The translations under genes were made by a program, and so were the position numbers. From Triangularia verruculosa (taxonomy: Eukaryota; Ascomycota; Sordariomycetes; Sordariales; Podosporaceae), in the NCBI GenBank assembly GCA_033296885.1, contig MU863887.1:351962-415961 (forward strand): 64,000 nucleotides of DNA, written 5' to 3'. Positions 24,751 to 37,753 of the stretch are shown in pieces; position 1 is the first letter of the stretch; every line of letters begins with the position of its first letter. The notes beneath the pieces were generated by a model. That model did no database searches and was not told where the DNA came from. It saw only the letters and a program-made list of their open reading frames with translations.

Positions 24751-27700
24751 ATGGCGACCACAATCCCCACGAACCCGACCCCTCAGACTCTCAATATTCT
24801 TCTCCAGAAGATCGGCGATCCCGACCCAGATTTCCGGTTTATGGCCCTGAACGACATCCTGACCGTTTTCAACATTGCGAGGCCCGACTTTTTGTCTCAT
24901 GATTACAACACGTCGGCTCGGACAGTTGATGCGATTGTTAAGACACTCGACGACACCAATGGCGAGGTTCAAGGGCAGGCCATCAAATGTATTGGCCCTA
25001 TGGTGCAGAAAATCACAGAATCGCTCTACGTCCCCATGATGGAAAAGCTGGCGACTCTGAAGCTCAAAAACTCGATGGATACATCCATTCCATCTCTTGC
25101 CATGAGAGCCATGGTGGCCGCCCTTCCCCGGCCAGTACCTGGCGTGACCAACAACCAGGTCCACGAGGCGTACTCGGCTATCAGTAAGGCTTTAATTCCC
25201 AGGCTCATTGGCCGCAGCGGCTCAACGCCTGGGCTGCTGGCCACCGAAAACGAATCTTCCGACTATGTTGATGTCCTCATCGAGGTCGTCAAATCCTTTG
25301 GGCCCATGCTCCAAGTTTACGAAATTGAAGCGATCCACAACTCGATCGTGACACTCATGGAGAACGAGAAGGGAAACTCGGTACTCAAGAAGCGGGCCGT
25401 TGTAGCCATTTCGATGCTTGCTCACTACCTCTCAGATCGCAATCTAGCTTCATTCATCGACCGTGCTATCCACGTCCTGAACCACCCCAACCTCACAGGC
25501 GTCACCCGCCGTCTCTACATCACGGTTCTCGGATCCATGGCCCGATCAGTACCTCAACGTATCGGGAATCATCTCCCAGAACTGGCACCAATCCTTCTCC
25601 GGGCTCTGGGCCAGGAAGAACTGGAAGCCCATCTCGAGGAGATTAGCGAAGGTGGTGAAGCGAGCTTGGAGTTTAGTGAGGTGCGTGAGGCTGCATTGGT
25701 AGCGCTTGAGGCATTCCTCGCCAGTTGCTCCAACCAGATGCGGCCATATACCGATGAATCCATCGAGGCTTGCCTTCGGTATCTCAAATTCGACCCCAAC
25801 TACGCGGTAGACCATGACGAAGAAGTGGAGGAGGAAGAGGAGGACGATGAGTTTGACGACGACGATGAAATCGAGGCTGATGGTGGCTTCGACGATGATG
25901 ACGACGCTAGCTGGAAGACCAGAAGGTGTGCGGCCAAAGCGTTGCATACGGTAATCTCGACACGCAGCAGCGGCGATCTGCTTGACAGCGGCGTGTTGTA
26001 CGCCAAAGTAGCGCCAGCTCTAGTGAGGAGATTTGACGAGCGCGAAGAGAATGTACGACTGGAGGTTCTCTCTGCCATGGCTCTCCTTGTCCGTAAGACG
26101 GGAGAGGGCGTCATCCCCGAGTTCTCACTTGAGAGTAGTGCCAGCGAATACGCGAACCAGCAGCCTCCGAGCAGGAAACGGAGGCGGCAGAGCAGCGCAG
26201 GCGGGGCCTCATCTTTCGCCAACATCCTTTCATCCGCAGACCTTGCAGGGACCGGGTTTACGTCGCCAACCTTGGCGAACGTAGCCGTTGAAGGGCCTCG
26301 TGCCGACCTTGCCGCTCTCACGCCTTCCATCATTAGGTCGGTGGCCAAGCTGCTGAAGGGAAAGCTTATCCCTACCAAGCAGGCTTCTATCAACCTTCTG
26401 GACGACATCGTCACCGTGCAGAGAGGCGGCCTTGATAAATATTGTGACCAAATCTTTGGACCTATCATTGAGGCAATCGAACCCTCCAGCATCGCCTCTA
26501 CCTCAGCATCACTGACTTCTGCCGGCGGCAATGCCTCAGCAACTGCAACCACGTTGAGAATTGCTGCTTTGCGCCTCACGAGCAACATTGTAAAGAACCA
26601 CTCGTCAGATACCCTGCAGCCCTATCTTCCCAAACTTGTAATAAGTCTCGTAGCTGTTGCCCTTGATCGCTTCTACAAGATTTCCAGCGAGGCCATCCAA
26701 ACGAGCGAGGAAGTAGTGAAGGCCATCACTCCTCCTCGGTCCAAACGAACCACGGAAAGTACCAGGGGCCTGCTTCAAAGGCTTTACGAAGTGGTCATGC
26801 ATCGCATCGCAGATAACGACGCCGATGCCGAGGTTCGTCAAAAAGCTATTCATGCTCTTGGAATCCTTCTGGCAAGAACCACAGGAGAGGACGGCATCGG
26901 TTTACTGTACGGGGCGGATCGCAAGGCTGCATTGGTAATCTTGCTTGAGCGACTCAAGAACGAAACCACGAGGATTGCTGCGGTTCGGGCCATTGACACA
27001 GTAGCGACATACTCGCTTGGTGAAATTCCGCTTGACCCTGAATGGATTCGCGAAGTCAGTTACGAGTTGGCTGCCCAGCTCAGAAAGTCCAACCGGGCTC
27101 TGCGCGGTTCGAGCATTGTCGCTTTGAAGCACCTCATCATGTCTCACTCGACCAAGGGCGCGCTGGATTCGAAATCAGTTAAGGCAATTGTTACTGCACT
27201 CATTCCTGTGATTACAAGCAACGATGCTCAACTTCTGGGTCCCGGACTTCTTGTTCTCGCCCACCTTACTCAGGAGATGCCCGAAGTGGTGATCACGCCG
27301 CTTGTTCCCGTCATTTGCGATCTCGTCAAGATAACAGTCCCTGGCACAGTACTCGACTCTCTACTGATTCTAGTGACCAACGCTGGCCGAGCCGGTCATG
27401 GCAAGTCACTCATGCGGGGATTATTGCTGGATGTTGGTATTTCTGGTGACCCATCTGTTGTGGGTAAGGTCATTGGCACTTTGCTTGTTGCAGGCAACCA
27501 GGGTGTCGGGGTGCCTCTTGCGGGCGGCCCGTCTGTCGGGGTGCAACTCGATAATTTCGTGAAGGAAGTCAAGGAAAACACCGACGATCAAGCCAGGGCC
27601 AGCTTGGGTCTTGCTGTTCTCGGTGAGGCAGGACTGAGACTCGGTGCCAAGTTCCCAGTTCGGCCGGAGTTCTTCTTGGAGCTGTTCAGCAACGAGTTTG

Positions 27701-28947
27701 ACAAGGTCTCGTTGTCAGCAGCTGTCGCGCTTGGGCGAGCTGGTGCCGGTAATGTCTCCGTATACCTTCCGGTAATTCTGCAGGCGATGGGGAAGAAGGG
27801 TAATACCCAGTACCTTCTTTTGCAATCCGTCAAGGAAATTCTGCAGCAAGCGGCACTGTCTTCCACAAACATCAGCTGGTACTCTGGCACCATTTGGGAT
27901 CACATTCTCGCTCTGACGGATGCGGAAGACAACAAGGCAGTCTGTGCAGAATGTGCGGGCCGTTTGGTCATCATTGGCCCCAGGACGTATATGCCAAAAC
28001 TTGAGGTTCGTAGAAATTCTTATGATTTTCGTACCTGGTCGTGAATTATGACGCTGATCTATACCAAACTAGGCTTTGCTCAAGAACAATTCGCCTGTCC
28101 TCAGGGCAATCGCCGTTCAAGCGTTGAGATACACACTTCCTGATGATAACGAGAACTTTGATGCGGTCCTCAGGTTGTATCTTTTTGACATGCTCAAGAT
28201 TGTTCTTGAAGACCCTGAACTGGAAATTCGTCGGCATGCTCTGTCCACCCTCAACTCAGCGGCTCACAACAAGCCTGAGCTGATCATGGGACGTTTCAAC
28301 GAATTGATCCCCTATGTCATGAAGGAGACGGTTATCAAGCCAGAGCTGATCAGAGAGGTGACCCTGGGCCCCTATAAGCACAAGATTGACGATGGCTTGG
28401 AAGTCCGCAAGGTATGCATTGATTCTCCACTATCCTTGTGAGGGTATTGATGTGCTGACATGGATTGCCATCCTAGGTGGCATATGAAACATTGTACGCG
28501 CTTATGGAGACAGCTTTCTCCCGCATCAGCATCATCGATCTATACGATCGTATCATTGCTGGTCTTTCTGACGAGCACGATATCCGTGCACTCTGCAACC
28601 TCATGGTGTCGAAGCTCGTCTACCTCGATCCTGCCGAGACGATCCGCCGACTGGATCCTATCGCCACGGCCTTCCGAACCACGCTGTCTACCAAGCTCAA
28701 AGACACGGCGGTCAAGCAAGAGGTTGAAAAGCAGGCCGAGGCCAACCGGGCGGTGCTTCGCGTCACTTTGCTCCTTGGTGATAAGCTCAAGGCGGAGCTG
28801 TCGATCGTAAGCGGCGCCAATGCTGGTGGCCATGAGGTGTGGACTAGCTACTGGGATTGGGTCAACAAGGACTTCAACGAGCAGTTGAAGGCGGTCCGGG
28901 AAGAGATCAAGAGTTTGTCCTGGAACACTATTAGTACCTCGTCTTAA
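24751..28947 (+). CDS. CAND1: CAND1/TIP120, cullin-associated NEDD8-dissociated protein
   Basis: HEAT-repeat protein that wraps un-neddylated cullin-RBX1 and exchanges substrate-receptor modules of SCF ubiquitin ligases, in nucleus and cytosol. Three exons (24751-28005, 28073-28411, 28477-28947) join in phase 0 to about 1354 residues, a normal length. The start gives the family N-terminus with LLQKIGDPDPDFRFMALNDI. A highly acidic loop (about residues 355-385) is followed by SWKTRRCAAKALHTVISTR, the conserved segment after the acidic loop in CAND1. HEAT-like helices continue to the end (for example KIVLEDPELEIRRHAL). In Aspergillus nidulans the protein is encoded as two separate halves; here it is one continuous gene. 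Confidence 0.96.
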
Positions 28948-29712
28948 GTGGACAGGAGCAAAGGATACAAAGAGATTTGGCTCGGGCCAGGGCACGAGGC
29001 ACTTATTGAGAGCCGACCCTGGCTCAGGTTATCCCGACTTAGCTTGTTTTGACTGGAGGGTACATAACGACAAGAGCCGGTGTGGCGGAAACATGCGAAG
29101 AGAGAAGCGAGAGATGTGGGCAGAGGGAAAGGGAAACTAAGAAAGCAGCGAGAAAATGGTTTTGGCGATGAATAGCCTTATCGCGGACAGTATCGGCAGG
29201 TAAACTTGGCCCTCTCATCTAGTGCAGATGATGTTGTTTTGTCAGGTTGTTAATTTATCATTGTCAAGACGAATGAACTGCGATGTCCTCCGTCAGGGAT
29301 CACAGCTTGTGCGAGCATGCCTTTTGGAGTCGCGATTAAGCCTCTCGAAGCTATGAATATGTCTTTACAGACCGATGGCAGATCTATCAGAGGTCGCTCG
29401 AGGGGAATGAGTCCCTTGGTTGAGGTGGCATTTTCAACGTCAGCCTGCCCTTGCTGTCCAGAAATTCAAGCCGGTTTGTTGACAACTTAAATGCAGTCAA
29501 TGTGTTTGTGTGCTGTGGCATCCAAGTCGGCGTGGCTTCGAATCGTGGTTGACCAAGAAAGAGCGGGATATGCATGGAAAATCTAGTAGTAGTCTATTTT
29601 GCTAAGTCTAATGTTGGTACTGCTTTGACCCCCAAAAGATATCCCCATTCTTTTGTTCTTTTTTTTTCTTCCTTTTAACCCTTTTTGAAAGCCAAACCAG
29701 AAAAAAAACAAA
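28948..29712. other. 3' region between convergent CAND1 and gua1
   Basis: No gene is seen. A 62-codon open frame at 29387-29575 on the minus strand has no support. Confidence 0.5.
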
Positions 29713-31778
29713 TTACTCCAGCTCGATAGTTCCAGGTGGCTTGCTAGTGATATCGTACGTAACCCTAGCCACACCGTCCACCTCGTTCACGATCCTCCTA
29801 GCAATCTTCTTGAGCAGGTCAAAGGAGAACTCGTACGGCTCAGCCGTCATGAAGTTCGTCGTGGTGACCGCGCGGAGGATGATAATGTAGCCGTACACGC
29901 GCGCATCGCCCATGACGCCGACGGCCCTGTTGGTGTCGAGACCGGCGTACGCCTGGGACATTTCGTTGTAGATGCCCGCCTCGCGGATCATGCTGATGAA
30001 GATGTGGTCGGCCTTGCGGGCGATGGCCACGCGCTCGGGGGTGACTTCGCCAATGATTCTGATGGCGATGCCGGGGCCGGGGAAGGGGTGGCGCATGACG
30101 AGGTCCTCGTGGATGCCGAGCTGGCGGCCAAACTCACGGACTTCGTCCTTGAAGAGCTCGCGGAGGGGCTCGATGAGCTTGAGGCCTTGACCGTTCATCA
30201 TGCGGGCGGGGAGACCGCCGACGTTGTGGTGGGTCTTGATAGTGGCTGAGGGGCCCTTGAAGCTGAGAGACTCAATGACGTCGGGGTAGAGGGTGCCCTG
30301 GAGGAAGTACTCGACCTTGCCGGCGTTGGGGGTGTTTTCGGCGGCCTTTTCAATCCTGATGGCCTCCTCCTCGAAGAGGTCGATGAAGGTGTTACCGATG
30401 ACCTTGCGCTTGGCCTCGGGCTCGGTGAGGCCCTTGAGGCGGCCGAGGAAGAGATTGGCACCGTCGATGACGGTGAGGTTGATGCCGAGATGCTTCTCGA
30501 GGGTCTCCTTTACTTGTTGGCACTCGTTGTGACGCATCACACCGTTGTCGACAAGGACGGCGTGGAATCTGTCACCTATTTTGTATGTTAGTTGGCTGTT
30601 CAGATTCAGGTTTGAAAATCAAACAACATACCGATAGCCTCAGTCATCAAGCGAGCAGCGACTGTGCTGTCAACACCACCGGAAACGGCACCAATAACCT
30701 GGGCCTTGGGTCCGACGAGGTTGCGGATGCGCTGAATCTCGTGCTGGATGAAGTCACTCATGACCCAGTGTTGCCTGGCACCGCAGATATCGACGGCGAA
30801 GTTCTTGAACAGTTCAACACCGCGGGGAGTGTGCTCAACCTCGGGGTGGAACTGGACACCAAAAACAGGCTTGGTCTTGTGGGCAATACCAGCAAACTCA
30901 CAGTTGGATGTGCTGGCAAGGATGGTGAAGTCCTCGGGGAGCGTCACGAGCTTGTCGAAGTGGCTCATGTAGACTATTTGAATTTTCAGGTCAGAAAAAA
31001 TGAAACAAGGAAGACATAGAAGAGTGCTACTCACCATGCATCTCCTCACCAAGGCCCTGGAAGAGCTTGTTGACATGGTCGGCACCTTCAACCTTCTTGA
31101 TGGCGACATCCTTTGAATTACCATGTCAGATCGTCTCCACTCAAATGAATAGAATCATTCAAGTCTAAACCTACCGCATGGCCGTATTCCCTAGTCTCAC
31201 CAGCGGCAACATTGGCCGAGTTCGCTCGCCAAGCGATCTCCTGGCAGCCATAGCAGATGCCAAGGATGGGGACACCCAGGTCGAAGACAGCGGGGTCGGC
31301 GTCTTTGATATTCAGTCAGTCTATGAGATATTTTGACTGTATTATCATCTTCATTTGAGGTGGCTAAACTCACGAGGAGCAGCCTCATCGTACACTGAGG
31401 CGGGACCTGGAGGTGGAAATGGTGGTCAGCGATCATGTCTCATTCCAAAATCAAAGATAAGCCGGTGATAAGGGGATATGATAACATACCACCACTGAGG
31501 ATGACACCCTTTGGCTTCCATTTCAAATCGGCAATCTTTGTGGTGCATGGGAGCATCTCAGCATAGATGTTAAGAGATCTGAGACATCTTAGGATCAAGT
31601 GGCTGGTCTGGGAGCCAAAGTCCAAGAGAAGGATGGTCTACGAAAAGTCATGAGTGAGTGAGTGAGTGACCATGGATGTGGTGAGCCGATAAGATCTCTT
31701 GCGATGCGAGATCAAAACGCTTCAACTCACATCGAAGGTTTGGTTGGGGGCCTCTGCCTCAGCGGAAGTTGCAGCCAT
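29713..31778 (-). CDS. gua1: GMP synthase (glutamine-hydrolysing)
   Basis: Converts XMP to GMP in the last step of guanine nucleotide synthesis, with a class-I glutamine amidotransferase domain feeding ammonia to an ATP-pyrophosphatase domain. Seven exons are read on the minus strand: 31778-31731, 31637-31490, 31406-31374, 31302-31175, 31110-31035, 30973-30632 and 30575-29713. They give about 545 residues. The amidotransferase part shows [15 protein letters not shown], the nucleophile Cys in GICYGCQ and the His in QFHPEVEHT. The synthetase part has the PP-loop SGGVDST, and the C-terminus ends PPGTIELE. Every junction restores the family sequence in frame. The third exon is only 33 bases. The gene diverges from trs31. 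Confidence 0.97.
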
Positions 31779-32486
31779 CGTGTCTGAGTAAATCAAAGAG
31801 GGTATCTCTTGCTTGCTGAATTCCCGATGGAGCGATTGCGAGGGACCGCCGTTTTTATCAACCTATGATTCACAACGGCCAGGGCAAAAAAATAAAATTT
31901 TCCACTCGATGGAGGGGTGAAATCGGTAACAGCTCCCCCACTTTACTGCTTGGAGGGGCACCCCTCCAAAGAAACCCCAGTCTAGATCGCCTGGATGGTC
32001 CGTGTGTAAGTGCTTGTTTTTGCAGGAGACTTTCCTATTTGGGCAGCACTTTGATGGACTTACAAGTTGCTTTAAGGCAAACCAAGGCAGAAACTAAAGT
32101 TCAGAGACATATATCGTACCTTGGAGCGAGGAACAGAGAGTCTTCATCTTTCAATGTGTGCTGTTGTGATTGATACCGGGTCCCGAATTCAAGAATTGGA
32201 GAGTCATTGCTGCAGGGTCAACGATACCTACCAACGGCCATGCTGCCAGGTACCGGTACTTACTCCACACCGTCAGCCCAGCCTCAAGCCACAGCAAGCG
32301 GGTCCCGAAGTTGCAGCAAGCAAACCGACTCCACTGCAACCCGTCGTTGTCCCTGAACATGCATCAATCTCGAGCTCCTTGACAGCTCCATATCAACACA
32401 TTCCCAGCCATAAAAACACCAGCCATTAACCACGCGCGCATACATACAGCACCCAGATCATACATACCACAACAGTAAGGAAAGAG
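31779..32486. other. Divergent promoter of gua1 and trs31
   Basis: About 700 bases hold both promoters. No gene is seen. Confidence 0.5.
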
Positions 32487-33250
32487 ATGTCCCAACCGCG
32501 ACCCCCCAACGGCCCCTCAGGAGCCGGCACCAACCCATCCGTCGTCCTTCCAAAAGAAACCTCCTCCTCCCACAACACCACCCTCCGCTACCCCTCCAAC
32601 GGTAAAACCATCTACCACCGCCACCTCAGCCGCAGCAAAACCGCCGAGCTCTCCCAGGCCTCCTTCGCCTACCTCTTCTCCGAAATGGTCACGTACGCGC
32701 AAAGGAGAGTAACCGGCATCCAAGACCTCGAAAAGCGGTACGATTCCCCCCCTTTCCCCGTTTCTGTCCCACAACCCCTTTACTAACCCTCTACTTTAGC
32801 CTCAACACCCAAGGCCACCCCCTAGGCCTAAAACTCCTCGACCTCCTCCTCATCCGCGAACCCCCCCGCTCCCAATCCCGCCCCCTCAACATCATCACCC
32901 TCCTCCACTTCATCAAGATCAACCTCTGGCAGCACCTCTTCGGCCGCCAAGCCGACCGCCTAGAAAAGTCGTCCGACCCAAACGCGCTGGACGAGTACAT
33001 GATTATCGACAACGAGCCCCTCGTCAACGCCTACGTTTCAGTCCCCAAAGAGATGTCCCAGCTGAATTGCGCCGCCTTTGTCGCCGGCATCATCGAGGGT
33101 GTATGTGACGGCGCGGTATTCCCTGCCAAGGTGACGGCGCATAGCGTGGGGAGCAAAGAGGAGGGGGAGATGTGGCCGGGAAGGACGGTGTTTTTAGTGA
33201 AGTTCCAGGATGAGGTGCTGGAGAGGGAGGCGTTGATTGGGAAGGGCTAG
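32487..33250 (+). CDS. trs31: TRAPP complex subunit Trs31/TRAPPC5
   Basis: Core subunit of the TRAPP tethering complexes, which act as a Rab exchange factor on Golgi and ER-derived membranes. Two exons (32487-32737 and 32800-33250; donor GTACGA, acceptor TTTAG) restore an Arg codon and give 233 residues. Family features are the N-terminal disordered leader, then SKTAELSQASFAYLFSEMV, LNTQGHPLGLKLLDLLLIRE, YMIIDNEPLVNAYVSVPK and CAAFVAGIIEGVC. These match the Bet3-like fold of the TRAPPC5 branch. The length is slightly above that of animal TRAPPC5 because of the leader. Confidence 0.94.
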
Positions 33251-33735
33251 GTTTGAGTGCTATGGCTAGGGTGGTTTAGGCGGTGAAATGGAGGTGTGTG
33301 GCTGGAAATGCATTTGTTATGGCGTTTATGGAGTTTGGGGAAGCAAATTGTTTCGAAAGGCAAGGCAAGCGATTTATTTGATTATGGCTGTGGTCAAACG
33401 AGGGGATACCAGCCGTTGATCTTGGTTAATACTTAGGACTTGATGAACATAAGAAGAAGAGACAGAATTAAAGAATCTCCTCTTTGAAGAGGATCATATC
33501 AATTTGGGCTTGACCATGTCTGCCAGTATGAGACTCATGGGTATCTCTTGCTTCTCCATCCAGTATGCGCCCCCGAACTCGTGTTCTGATAAAACAAAAA
33601 ACCCAATTTCGTCCGAGCTAATCCCACCCAGACCCGTCCCAAACAAAGCCTAACGCCCTAAACCATGCTCTTCGGCCTGATGCTGCTCCAAACGGTCATA
33701 GGTCGATACAGTCACGACCTTGATTGACCAAAGGC
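33251..33735. other. 3' region between convergent genes
   Basis: No gene is seen in this interval. Confidence 0.5.
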
Positions 33736-34783
33736 TTAACGCGGCAGGCCCTGGTATCTCGAACCAGGAGCGCGATGACCAGGACGTCTGCGCGGGGCAG
33801 CATTACCACCGCCAGCTCCACCAGCAGCTGCACCAGCGCCAGAAGTGCCAGGGCGATTGTTGGCCCAAGGGCCAGCATTGGCATTGGAACCGCCAGGGCC
33901 ATGCGCCATCAGCTCCTCCAGACCAAGATCTCTCCAGGCGGGCTCCTTCACCTTCTGGGTAGCCTTCTGGATGCCGAACGCGGCGTGCTGGTCCGGGACG
34001 ACATCGTCCTCATCCTCAGGGTTGACGGGCTGGAGGTGAGGAGGGACGTAGATGTCATCGTGAGGGAGACGGGAGTCCTTCCGGAACTCGTCGAGGAGGT
34101 CGGCGTGGGCCGAGTGGTGGAAGTGGACGTAGGTGTAGGAAGCGTCTTTGTTCTGGGTATTGAAGTTAGTGACAATAAGGGGTGGTGAAGAGATGAGAGG
34201 AGGGAGAGAGTAAAATTACCATGTTGCGGCCGGCTCCTATGATCTGCCTGGAAACAGCACGGCTGAGGGGAGTCGCCTCGGCGTTGGGGTAGTTTGGGTT
34301 GCGACGCGGCTCGTTGGCGACGCGGGACAGGTCAAAGTCTCGCAAATTGATAGTGGTAACAATGTTGGGCTCCCAGGCGCTCGTGCTGGACTCCGGCGAC
34401 TCGGCCGAGTGTTCCGAGGTTAGTTCACCGGTCGGACGGCGGGGCCGGCGGTGGTAGCGGACCCAATCGGCCCAGAAGTCGGTGTCTTGGAGTCGTCGGA
34501 CTTGTCCTCCTCCTTCGAAGACTTCGAAATCGGTTTGATTGGAGTCGTCGCTGTCGTCGAGGAGTTGATCGGTGTGATCGGTTTGGGGGTTGGCTTGATT
34601 GCTAGATTCGCCTTGTTCGTCCTCAGGGGCGGGGATGTTCGGGTGTCGAGTAGCAGTGGGGATGGGAGGAGAGGAAGATTCGCCAGCGACCGGGTTTGTA
34701 GCTTCTTCAAGGGCGGCAGGGTCGTCTTCGAAGCTGATGTCGTCCTCTGAGACTTCCCAGATGGTGTCGAGGTCTTGTTCCAT
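33736..34783 (-). CDS. Conserved hypothetical acidic protein
   Basis: About 326 residues from two exons (34783-34220 and 34152-33736; GTAATT donor, CAG acceptor, phase 0). The Met at 34783 is preferred because it begins a typical acidic N-terminus (MEQDLDTIWEVSEDDISF). The longer frame back to 35062 adds a segment without similar composition. The middle has DTDFWADWVRYHRR and NLRDFDLSRVANEPRR. After the intron comes DASYTYVHFHHSAHADLLDE, then PAWRDLGLEELMAHG and a Gly/Ala/Arg tail. There is no signal peptide or membrane segment. The family was not recognised; the conserved-looking aromatic blocks argue for a real gene. Confidence 0.75.
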
Positions 34784-35609
34784 CTTCGCACTGTGAAGCC
34801 AACGGCTTGGTATGGTCCGTGCGGAATGTGGCGCTAAGCGTGTTTGGGAGAGAGGGTCCTGTGGCGGTGCAGAAGTAGCGAGACTTGCAATTTTAGGTGG
34901 CCTGTGCTTGAGAACCTTGATGGCCAGCAGGTTGTGACGACTTGCCGGAGTCGCTTTGCAGCAGATGAGCTGGGAGCAGTTGCTCCAAGTTAATAATGTT
35001 TGGAAGGAGGCTTGGAGGCCTTTGTAAAGAGTGCGAAACAGATACAGTTCTTTCAAGGTCAAAACAAGCGATTATAATCACTGCACTGTTGCGAACATGG
35101 GTAGGTAGAGGAAACACATGGTTTTGTCATTTTTATCTTCATGTGGGTTGGTCAAACCTGCAGCTGAACAGAAGCCTGAAGTTGTGTGATAAACTTGTCA
35201 GTCTGTGCCCACTAAATCGCCTTGAGATTTATCCCCATTACCATCACATTATAGCTCTGCAGGCCACAGCTCAGAGACTTGTTGTGCACTTCAAGGCTTT
35301 CTTGCAGCTGTCCAACTTACAGACTAATTATCACGCTTCTTAATCTTTGTATGAACGCCTGAATTGATAACTCAAGGTCCGTGGAAAGGTCTTATAATAT
35401 CACGATAAAGCAACATATTTCCACTGTAAACGAGGATTAGGCTAGCAAAAGGTTCTAGCCATGAGATATGGATCCTGCCAACTCACCTCACCCCATTCTT
35501 GTTCACTCTAAATGAGATATCAACGTGACAGACATTGTTTATCCCGCCAAAGAGCCCCTTGTCTCAAGCTCCCAAGCTTCCTGCAACTTCTGTCTGCCAT
35601 ACCCTTAGA
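34784..35609. other. Intergenic region, no gene seen
   Basis: This stretch contains the promoter of the 34783 gene and the 3' flank of the repeat-protein gene. It is somewhat AT-rich from about 35000, with no gene seen. Confidence 0.45.
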
Positions 35610-37400
35610 CTAAGATAAGCATTGTAGGATGTCCTGCAATTCATTCGAAATGAATGGTATCGACTCGATAATATCCATCAGTCGTAGCATAGCTTCAAGT
35701 TGGGACTCTGGCATAACCACCATCCTCAAAGAGGAGCCAGTATCCTCACCAACTCCATACCAGATCCCGGAAAGGTCATTCGCAACGCAATCATTGAAAA
35801 TGCGATCTTGGGCATATTGTACCACAGTTGTCATGTTGACATTGGGTACGGTAATAGTTGGTGACGTATTCCACACGACAGCAACGCAACTGTTGTAGAG
35901 GTAACGATGCGACGACGTCGAGTTTTGGAAAGTCAAAACAATATCATCTGTTTAACATTAGCTCCCCTCCAATGATATGTTCCTAGTGTGGTGTCCCAAA
36001 CCGAACGTACCTCTGAGTAGGTTTATGGCGGCTTGACAGTCATTTTGCACTATTGGTGTCGTTGGCGTAGCGAAAATATTACCCGAATGGCCAATAATAT
36101 CAAGAAGTGGTGCCAACTCAGACCCGAGCTCGGTGGCGTTGAAACACTGAGCAGTAGGGGCCGACCTGCGGTGAGTTTCAGACTTGATGTCCCGATGGTC
36201 AGTCGCGGAAAAGGGCGTCTCAAGCAATTCTACCCCTTCTGAAGGCCGCGCAATAAACTCTCTTGGGACACCCCCGGATGGCACAATCACCGACGGTTCA
36301 AACCAATCAGCATAATTTTTCGGCAAAATCCACGTCGATAAAGGCAAAGCCGGGTTGCCGCCAACACCCAGCCAAAAGCCAGATTGATTTTTGCCCACGA
36401 TGCACTCGTCAAAGATATGTTCCTTTGCGTATGCCACCACCGTATTCATGCTAACATCGGATATCGTGGTGGTATTTGGGTCCATATTCCAAATGAGAGC
36501 AGTGCAGTCGCCCTTATCCTCTCTAATCCTGGTATTGACGCCCTTGAAGGTGGCATTATCGGTGTATTTATCTGCCATCGTGGTAAGTTTGATGACCACC
36601 ATCTTATTTGGATGAGCGACTTACCATGAAGAATCTGAAGGGCCTCGTGACAGTCGATAGGCACCAAGGCTTGTTGCTGGAAATCATCTGGTTTTGGAAT
36701 GCCCCAGAGGGTGAAGATGTCATTGGCGTCCAAACAGGTACTGGCGTGGTCGGAAATCTTCCTAGATTCGAGATTGCTGGCGTCTAACTCGGATCTAGAC
36801 TGGATCCTTGGTAGACTCTCAGAATTATTGTACAGCAGGGAAGCTGTGTTCAGCGAATCCTGCTTCGAATGTGAGGGCCAACCCATGATTTGCCACCACG
36901 TTGACACAGCCACACTCGAGGGCAGGAAGACCGTCTTCAACCCATTGAAGGGAAACGTCTTGTTCTCGCCAACTCCCCAAAAAGCTCCGGAGTTGTTCTT
37001 GGCGATGATACATTGATCAAAAATGTAGTCCTTGGCCCATTGGGCCACTATGGGCATGGGTACATCGGGGATGGGAATCGAATTGTTGAGGGCGGATTGG
37101 TAGATGAGAGCGCTGCACTTCTCGTTCATGATCCAAATGTAGTCCTTGGGGCTGTTGAACGTGCGGTTGGTGGTGTATTGGCCTGTTTGCTGTTAGCTGG
37201 GGAAGACCTCCGAATGGGCATCTGGAGAATGGTATACTTTGGAGGGTGTTAATGACGCTTTGACAGTCCAGAGCCCAATTAGCAAAGGCAGGTTTGAGGC
37301 CCAACTCAAAACACAGCACTTTGTCAGTATCCTCCCTGGGCTGGACGGCCTGAGGCAAGGCAACGGCCAGCCCGAAGAGGAAAGGTAGAAAGGGCAACAT
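35610..37400 (-). CDS. Secreted protein of three tandem exon-encoded repeats
   Basis: About 539 residues from four exons: 37400-37238, 37182-36625, 36571-36011 and 35947-35610. Exon 1 encodes a signal peptide (MLPFLPFLFGLAVALPQAV) and the beginning of the mature protein. Exons 2, 3 and 4 each encode one copy of the same extracellular unit (about 186, 187 and 112 residues, the last copy shorter). Each copy shows a Cys followed by aliphatic residues, then a helix such as YAKEHIFDECIV or WAKDYIFDQCII, then a GVGEN-like turn. All three introns are in phase 1. The first two fall at the same place, just after a DC-x-x-x-[IAM]-x-x-L motif, and so does the third. The unit was not recognised as a named domain; many N-x-S/T sites fit secretion. 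A related gene lies directly upstream on the same strand. Confidence 0.8.
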
Positions 37401-37753
37401 TGGAATACTCGAGTCGGTTTGTTTTTGGTTTCCTTGAGTGCCGTGGATGTGTGCTGTGTTCGGGAAGTGTGTGATGGTGGTTTAGTTCTGGCCAGTTGAT
37501 CTTTGGAAGGGAGTCAAGGTAGTATAGAAGTATAGAAAAGCCAGAGAGAGAGAGAGTTAGGCAGCCAAAAAATCAAAGGAGGAAGTCACGCAGCAGGACA
37601 CGCAGCAGGACAGCAAAATAGGAAGTCACGCAACGAGAAAACTGGGAATCAAAAGAGGGAGTCACGCAGCACAGATGTCACGCACTGTTACTCGTATGTT
37701 CTGACAGACCGGTCAGTGAGCCTGTTGTCATTACCGTTGTGTAACTGAACTCT

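Noticed and set aside
29500..29560. tRNA-like box sequence (TTCGAATC)
   Set aside because: Only a B-box-like octamer is present; no A box or cloverleaf could be formed around it. The same holds for a similar octamer near 22297.
30585..31019. Plus-strand open frame of 144 codons inside gua1
   Set aside because: It is the antisense shadow of a GC-rich conserved exon with no independent features.
34784..35062. N-terminal extension of the acidic hypothetical protein
   Set aside because: The extension differs in composition, carries no presequence, and the downstream Met begins the acidic N-terminus expected of the protein.
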